The position numbers and the translations under genes were made by a program. Shown one piece after another: positions 60,457 through 64,000 of a stretch of DNA of 64,000 nucleotides. How positions within the stretch are numbered: position 1 is the stretch's first letter; every line of letters begins with the position of its first letter. Source of the stretch: Streptomyces sp. NBC_00582 (GTDB lineage: Bacteria; Actinomycetota; Actinomycetes; Streptomycetales; Streptomycetaceae); contig NZ_CP107772.1 in assembly GCF_036345155.1 (NCBI RefSeq), forward strand, positions 5,952,001 to 6,016,000. The letters run 5' to 3'. A model generated the notes under the pieces. That model did not search any database and was not told the origin of the DNA. It worked only from the letters and a program-made list of their open reading frames with translations.

Positions 60457-61278
60457 GTGCGCGTGGTGACCTGGAACCTCTGGTGGCGCTTCGGCCCGTG
60501 GCGCGAGCGGCAGAAGGCGGTCCTTGCCGTCCTGCGCGACCTGCGCCCCGACGTGGTCGGCCTCCAGGAGGTGTGGGCGGCGGACGGCGAGAACCTCGCG
60601 GAGTGGCTGGCCGCCGACCTGGGCCTGCACTGCGCGTGGGCGCCTTCCCCGGCCCCGGAGCGCTGGCGCCGCCGGATCGGCGACGACACGGTGGACATCG
60701 GCACCGCGGTCCTGAGCCGCTGGCCGGTGACCGAACAGCGGACCCTGCTCCTCCCGGCCCCGCCCGACCTGGCGGACGGCCGCCAGGCCCTGTACGCCCG
60801 CCTGGCGACCCGCTCCCACGACATCCCCTTCTTCACCGTCCACCTCACCTCGGCGCCGGGCGCGTCCGTGGTCCGCTGCGAGCAGGTGCGGGCGCTGGCG
60901 GAGTTCGTGTGGTCGTCGTCGGGGGACACCCCGCACCCCCCGGTCGTCACCGGCGACTTCAACGCCGGCCCGGACTCCGACGAGGTCCGCCTCCTCGACG
61001 GCCGGCGCACCGCACCGCCCGTCCCCGGCCGGATCCTCTACGACGCCTGGGACTACGCCGACCCGTCGGCCCCGTCGGCGACCTGGACCCCCGAGAACCC
61101 CTACGCGGCTCGCGTCCTCGAACCCCCGTCCCGCATCGACCACATCCACGTGGGCCCCCCGGGCCCGTCCGGCGAGGGCCACGTCCGCGCCGTACGGCGG
61201 GCGGGCCTGACCCCGGTGGACGGGGTGTGGCCGTCGGACCACGCGGCGGTGGTGGCGGACCTGGCGGAAGGGGACTGA
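60457..61278 (+). CDS. Endonuclease/exonuclease/phosphatase-family protein
   Basis: A 273-aa metal-dependent hydrolase of the DNase I-like fold. The motifs in order are VVTWNLWW (N-terminal Asn), VVGLQEVW (Glu metal ligand), FFTVHLTSAP, VVTGDFNAGPDSDEV, and the C-terminal SDHAAVVADL with the catalytic His. No signal peptide is visible, so it is cytoplasmic. The substrate could be nucleic acid, a phosphodiester or a phospholipid. The start is GTG 60457. It converges on the Zn-ribbon membrane protein gene with 6 bases between. Confidence 0.88.
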   Translation: MRVVTWNLWWRFGPWRERQKAVLAVLRDLRPDVVGLQEVWAADGENLAEWLAADLGLHCAWAPSPAPERWRRRIGDDTVDIGTAVLSRWPVTEQRTLLLPAPPDLADGRQALYARLATRSHDIPFFTVHLTSAPGASVVRCEQVRALAEFVWSSSGDTPHPPVVTGDFNAGPDSDEVRLLDGRRTAPPVPGRILYDAWDYADPSAPSATWTPENPYAARVLEPPSRIDHIHVGPPGPSGEGHVRAVRRAGLTPVDGVWPSDHAAVVADLAEGD

Positions 61279-61284
61279 CCGGGC

Positions 61285-61839
61285 TCAGAGGCTCGGGAAG
61301 ACCAGCGCGAAGAACAGCCACAGCAGCACGGCCCAGAAGACGGCCGCCGCCAGCGACACGAGCAGCGAGCTGCGCCACCTCAGCACCAGGAAGGGGAAGA
61401 GGACCAGGGCCGCCCAGTGCCCGGCCACGTCGATCGACATCCGGGCGGCCTCGTTCAGGGTCCTCGCGCCGCCCGTCGCCATCCGGCGCAGCAGCCGCTG
61501 GGAGACGAAGCCGTACAGCCCGAGGACGATCGGGAAGAACCACAGCGGGGTGATCGAGACCAGTTCGGACTCGGAGAAGTCGTCGAACGCGAGGAAGTAG
61601 ATGTAAAAGGCTCCGGCGAGCCCCCCGAGCAGCGCCACCACGTACACGGCGGTCAGCGCGGCGGGCTCGACGGCACTGGCGGGCACGGGGACGGGGGAGG
61701 CGTACGGGACGTCGGGCCGCGGGACCCGGACCACCTGGTGGCAGTGGGGACAGCGCACGTCCTGCCCGGCCCGGTCGGCCGGCGCCGAGATCTGGTGCCC
61801 GCACGAGGCGTGGAACTCCGTTTGCTGACCCGCGTTCAT
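61285..61839 (-). CDS. Zinc-ribbon membrane protein of unknown function
   Basis: A 184-aa protein with an N-terminal MJ0042-like zinc ribbon (HASCGHQ and RCPHCHQVVRVP). A Pro-rich spacer follows, then four hydrophobic helices near residues 62-85, 98-115, 137-155 and 157-182. I do not recognise the family beyond this architecture. The start ATG 61839 is chosen because GGAGGG lies upstream. Confidence 0.72.
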   Translation of the reverse strand: MNAGQQTEFHASCGHQISAPADRAGQDVRCPHCHQVVRVPRPDVPYASPVPVPASAVEPAALTAVYVVALLGGLAGAFYIYFLAFDDFSESELVSITPLWFFPIVLGLYGFVSQRLLRRMATGGARTLNEAARMSIDVAGHWAALVLFPFLVLRWRSSLLVSLAAAVFWAVLLWLFFALVFPSL

Positions 61840-61866
61840 GTACGGCCCCCTCCACATCGGATCCCC

Positions 61867-62076
61867 TCAGGGGCGAGGACGCGACGACAGCCCTCCCGGT
61901 TTCCGCCCGGCGAGAAGGAGGGCGGCGAAGGCGGCGGGTGTGGTGGTCAGGACGGCGTGGGAGGGGTCGGCGGATTCGGTGAGGTGGATGGTGCGGGGGT
62001 GGGGGTCGGCGGATATGTGGACGCACGATTCGCCTTGTCCGCAGTACGACGACTTCTGCCAGGCGTAGGAGGACAT
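61867..62076 (-). CDS. DUF397 protein
   Basis: A 69-aa DUF397 protein: WQKSSYCGQGESCVHIS at the start, RTIHLTESADPSHAVLTT and AFAALLLAG at the end are the whole domain. These small proteins are partners of the adjacent helix-turn-helix regulators (whiJ-like systems) and probably act as antagonists or antitoxin-like modulators. ATG 62076 follows AAGGGGAG. It is 10 bases after the regulator's stop. Confidence 0.92.
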   Translation of the reverse strand: MSSYAWQKSSYCGQGESCVHISADPHPRTIHLTESADPSHAVLTTTPAAFAALLLAGRKPGGLSSRPRP

Positions 62077-62086
62077 CGACTCCCCT

Positions 62087-62938
62087 TCACAGGTCTTGAA
62101 TGAGCGCGTGGATGAAGTCGCGGGACTTCGAAGGCGCCATGGCCACGCGCTGCACACGGTCCAGCAGGATGCGGTACATCTCCAACTCTGCCTCGGCGTC
62201 GACGAGTACGGGACCATGGGACTGGTCAAGTGAAACGGTGTCGAGCTGGGGGACAGGCCCGGACGCGTAGTGGATGTTCTGCCCGGATCCCGGGTAGGCG
62301 CCGATGGCGAAAGGGATCACCTGGATCGTGATGTGTTCGCGTTCGCTCTGCTCCACCAGGTGCTCCAACTGCCGCTTGGCGGCAGCAGCTCCGCCGACGG
62401 GCACGCGCAGTGCGGCTTCGTGGATCACCGCGCGGAACGGTGTCGGGTCTTCGCGGTCCAGAAGCCCTTGGCGTTGCAACCGGTGGCTCACGCGGTGCTC
62501 GATGTCCGATCGGGAGAATGCGGGGACGACCTGCCGGAAGATCTCCCGGGCGTGGTCCGCTGTCTGGAGCAACCCCGGGATGTGCGCGGTGTTGGCCGAG
62601 TGGAGAGCGGTGGCGTGGAACTCCACCTCCGCGATGTTCAGAAGGGCGGGTGGGAGCACCTCCCGGAACGTCTCCCACCAGCCACGCCTCCTGTCAGCCG
62701 CCATGGCGACAAGGGCGTCGACGTAGGGCGGGCTCGCGCACGAATACATGGTCGCCATCGCGCGGACCCGCTCGGCACTCACCCCGAACCGGGCCGACTC
62801 GACGTTGCTGAGCTGCCCGGAGCTGGTGCCGAGGAGTTTCGCTGCCTCTGTTGACGTCAGACCGGCCCGCTCGCGGAGCTTGCGCAGCTCTGTGGCCAGC
62901 CGGATTCGTCGTGCCGTGGGAGCGGGCCGCGTCGTCAT
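62087..62938 (-). CDS. XRE-type helix-turn-helix regulator with DUF5753 (whiJ-like)
   Basis: A 283-aa regulator. The XRE helix-turn-helix lies at residues about 14-65 (ATELRKLRERAGLTSTEAAKLLG, in the SSGQLSNVESARFGVS segment). The C-terminal DUF5753 domain (about 95-270) includes HIPGLLQTADHAREIF and HLVEQSEREHITIQVIPF. Such proteins, paired with DUF397, influence sporulation and antibiotic onset in Streptomyces (WhiJ family). ATG 62938 follows GAGGGCTC. It diverges from an ATP-binding protein gene, the usual third member of these clusters. Confidence 0.92.
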   Translation of the reverse strand: MTTRPAPTARRIRLATELRKLRERAGLTSTEAAKLLGTSSGQLSNVESARFGVSAERVRAMATMYSCASPPYVDALVAMAADRRRGWWETFREVLPPALLNIAEVEFHATALHSANTAHIPGLLQTADHAREIFRQVVPAFSRSDIEHRVSHRLQRQGLLDREDPTPFRAVIHEAALRVPVGGAAAAKRQLEHLVEQSEREHITIQVIPFAIGAYPGSGQNIHYASGPVPQLDTVSLDQSHGPVLVDAEAELEMYRILLDRVQRVAMAPSKSRDFIHALIQDL

Positions 62939-63129
62939 GAGCCCTCTTCCACCAGGGAGATCGTCACCCACACGAGGGGAAAGGTGCCGAGATTCTTCGG
63001 AATCTCGCAAAGGTACTTTGCAGTGCCCCTACCTTCTTGCACAGGCGCCCCGCCCGGAAGCGCACCGCGGGACGCTGCGGCAATGACACCAGGCACTCGT
63101 CCAACTCCCCTCAGTGACCGGAGACTTCC

Positions 63130-63567
63130 ATGGCCACCGTATCCCCGTCCTGGAACTACACCCTGCACCTTCCCCGAGATCCACGCGCACCGGGTATCGC
63201 GCGAGGCACCCTCAGACTGATCCTGGCCGCCCATGACCTCCGCGAGCTGACCCCCACGGCGGAGCTGGTCGCGGGCGAACTGCTCGCCAACTCGCACTGC
63301 CACACGAAGGGCCCGTACTCCCTACGGGTGCTGTCCCCGCACCCCGGCCGCCTACGGGTCGCCGTATGGGACACGGACCCCAAAGTCCCGCCCGGATTCT
63401 CAGCCGACAAGGACCCCGTACCGCCTCCTGACACGGAAGGCGGCCGTGGCCTGCACCTGGTACGTGCGTGTGTCGACGAGATCGGTGTCTCCGTACTGCG
63501 AGAACTCGGAGCCTCGAAGGGCGGCAAGCTGCTGTGGGCGGACTGCGGAGGCGAGGCGGCGTGGTGA
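63130..63567 (+). CDS. RsbW-like ATP-binding protein of the whiJ-type cluster
   Basis: A 145-aa HATPase_c_2 protein. ELLANSHCHT is the N-box with its Asn, VAVWDTDPKVPPGF the G1 box, and GGRGLHLVRACVDEIG the glycine-rich lid with GKLLWADC at the end. All ATP-binding elements are present, unlike the homologue at 23678. It would act as an anti-sigma-like kinase or co-regulator with the divergent HTH/DUF397 pair. The start is ATG 63130. Confidence 0.88.
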   Translation: MATVSPSWNYTLHLPRDPRAPGIARGTLRLILAAHDLRELTPTAELVAGELLANSHCHTKGPYSLRVLSPHPGRLRVAVWDTDPKVPPGFSADKDPVPPPDTEGGRGLHLVRACVDEIGVSVLRELGASKGGKLLWADCGGEAAW

Positions 63568-63641
63568 GTACGCGCTGTCCGGCCCGGTCGGCCGGCGCCA
63601 TACTGGAAGTGGAGCCATGCCCCGTTCATCAGGAGCAGACC

Positions 63642-63917
63642 ATGAGCGCACAGCCCGAGCAGGACTGGGGAGCGATGCCTCTTCCGGAGATCCGGACGGT
63701 GGACGATCTGCGCAGTGCGCTCAGCCGCTACGGCTTCCCGGGTGACCGGGAGCGCTTCGAGCAGGAGCTGGCCGCCGCCATAGGAGCCGCACCGACCAAC
63801 GACTTCGCGGGCGCGGCGGCAGTGGTACGGGCCTACCGACACCGGATCCTGATCAGGAACTCGCCGGAGATCATGACCGCTCTGGAGGACGCGCGCGGCG
63901 GAGGCGGCCGCGCGTGA
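63642..63917 (+). CDS. Small protein, DUF6247-like
   Basis: A 91-aa acidic, helical protein (IRTVDDLRSALSRYGFPGD, RERFEQELAAAIGAAP). I believe this matches DUF6247, a family found in Streptomyces next to small putative toxins. ATG 63642 follows AGGAG. It overlaps the next gene by GTGA, so the two products are translated together, as in toxin-antitoxin pairs. Confidence 0.72.
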   Translation: MSAQPEQDWGAMPLPEIRTVDDLRSALSRYGFPGDRERFEQELAAAIGAAPTNDFAGAAAVVRAYRHRILIRNSPEIMTALEDARGGGGRA

Positions 63918-64000
63918 ACGATGTCCCCCTGGAGGAGGCCGAGCCCGCGAGGAAGGCGTTCGGTGAGCTGACCGAAGGGGAGCGGGAGGTCGTCCGGGAT
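63914..64000 (+). CDS. Start of an unidentified gene, 3' end beyond the window
   Basis: 29 codons are visible from GTG 63914 (NDVPLEEAEPARKAFGELTE and on), overlapping the DUF6247-like gene by four bases. Too little is present to identify a product; a small partner, possibly a toxin of a two-gene pair, is suggested only by the coupling. Confidence 0.6.
   Translation, partial: MNDVPLEEAEPARKAFGELTEGEREVVRD

Overview
The window is high-GC actinobacterial DNA and is almost certainly from a Streptomyces chromosome. The evidence is strong GC bias at third codon positions, frequent GTG starts, many 4-bp GTGA stop/start overlaps, Tat-type signal peptides, F420/deazaflavin-type enzymes, a DUF397/helix-turn-helix/ATPase set, and a recognisable afsK-afsS-afsR regulatory locus. 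No rRNA, tRNA or CRISPR array was seen.

Layout. 1-3206: end of a CoA-linked catabolic operon (SDR, acyl-CoA dehydrogenase, Zn alcohol dehydrogenase). 3203-9910: small membrane protein, two-module orphan histidine kinase, GlxA-type regulator, MFS transporter, a 171-bp MITE, flavin reductase, membrane protein. 9926-20080: crotonase plus ADP-forming acyl-CoA ligase, Tat-secreted amine oxidase, quinone-reductase-like oxidoreductase, FMO-like enzyme, Tat-secreted tannase-like hydrolase, DoxX plus DUF35 proteins. 20177-31267: two acetyltransferases separated by a minisatellite, a TNT-type NAD glycohydrolase with a possible immunity gene, an anti-sigma-like ATPase, PdxH, an expansin-like protein, and an operon of a lipoprotein with two Ser/Thr kinase-binding-protein fusions. 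31353-36680: thiolase-like protein, acyl-CoA dehydrogenase, deazaflavin reductase, IS481-type element and second MITE copy, LysE exporter with its Lrp regulator. 36740-51493: TetR regulator, kbpA-afsK, secreted and membrane proteins, MFS, crotonase/DUF35/thiolase operon, acyl-CoA synthetase, afsS, afsR. 51701-59171: amidohydrolase, F420-type LLM enzyme, SDR, FMN-type LLM monooxygenase, D-aminoacylase-type amidohydrolase, aldehyde dehydrogenase. 59360-64000: secreted DUF3455 protein, deazaflavin reductase, endonuclease/phosphatase-family protein, Zn-ribbon membrane protein, whiJ-like DUF397/HTH/ATPase cluster, and the start of a further gene.

The main discovery is a candidate regulon. A 15-bp palindrome close to CTGACGGNNCGTCAG occurs 11 times, each time at a promoter: before the flavin reductase, the ADP-forming ligase (two copies), DoxX/DUF35, the divergent thiolase and acyl-CoA dehydrogenase, the divergent thiolase operon and acyl-CoA synthetase (two copies), the amidohydrolase operon, and the LLM monooxygenase operon (two copies). 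A further copy overlaps the start codon of the TetR gene at 36740-37387. This suggests an autoregulated TetR repressor controlling a dispersed CoA-dependent degradation pathway: activation to CoA thioesters, dehydrogenation, crotonase chemistry, thiolase/aldolase cleavage with DUF35 partners, and flavin-dependent oxygenation. The substrate is unknown. The pathway surrounds and splits the AfsK-AfsR antibiotic-control locus.

A second story is insertion into CTAG. The nitroreductase-like gene and the convergent LysE gene appear once to have shared a CTAG that held both their stop codons. An IS481-type element and then a MITE inserted there, each flanked by CTAG, so both genes keep their stops and the transposase takes its own stop codon from the duplicated target. 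The other MITE copy sits at the CTAG stop of the flavin reductase.
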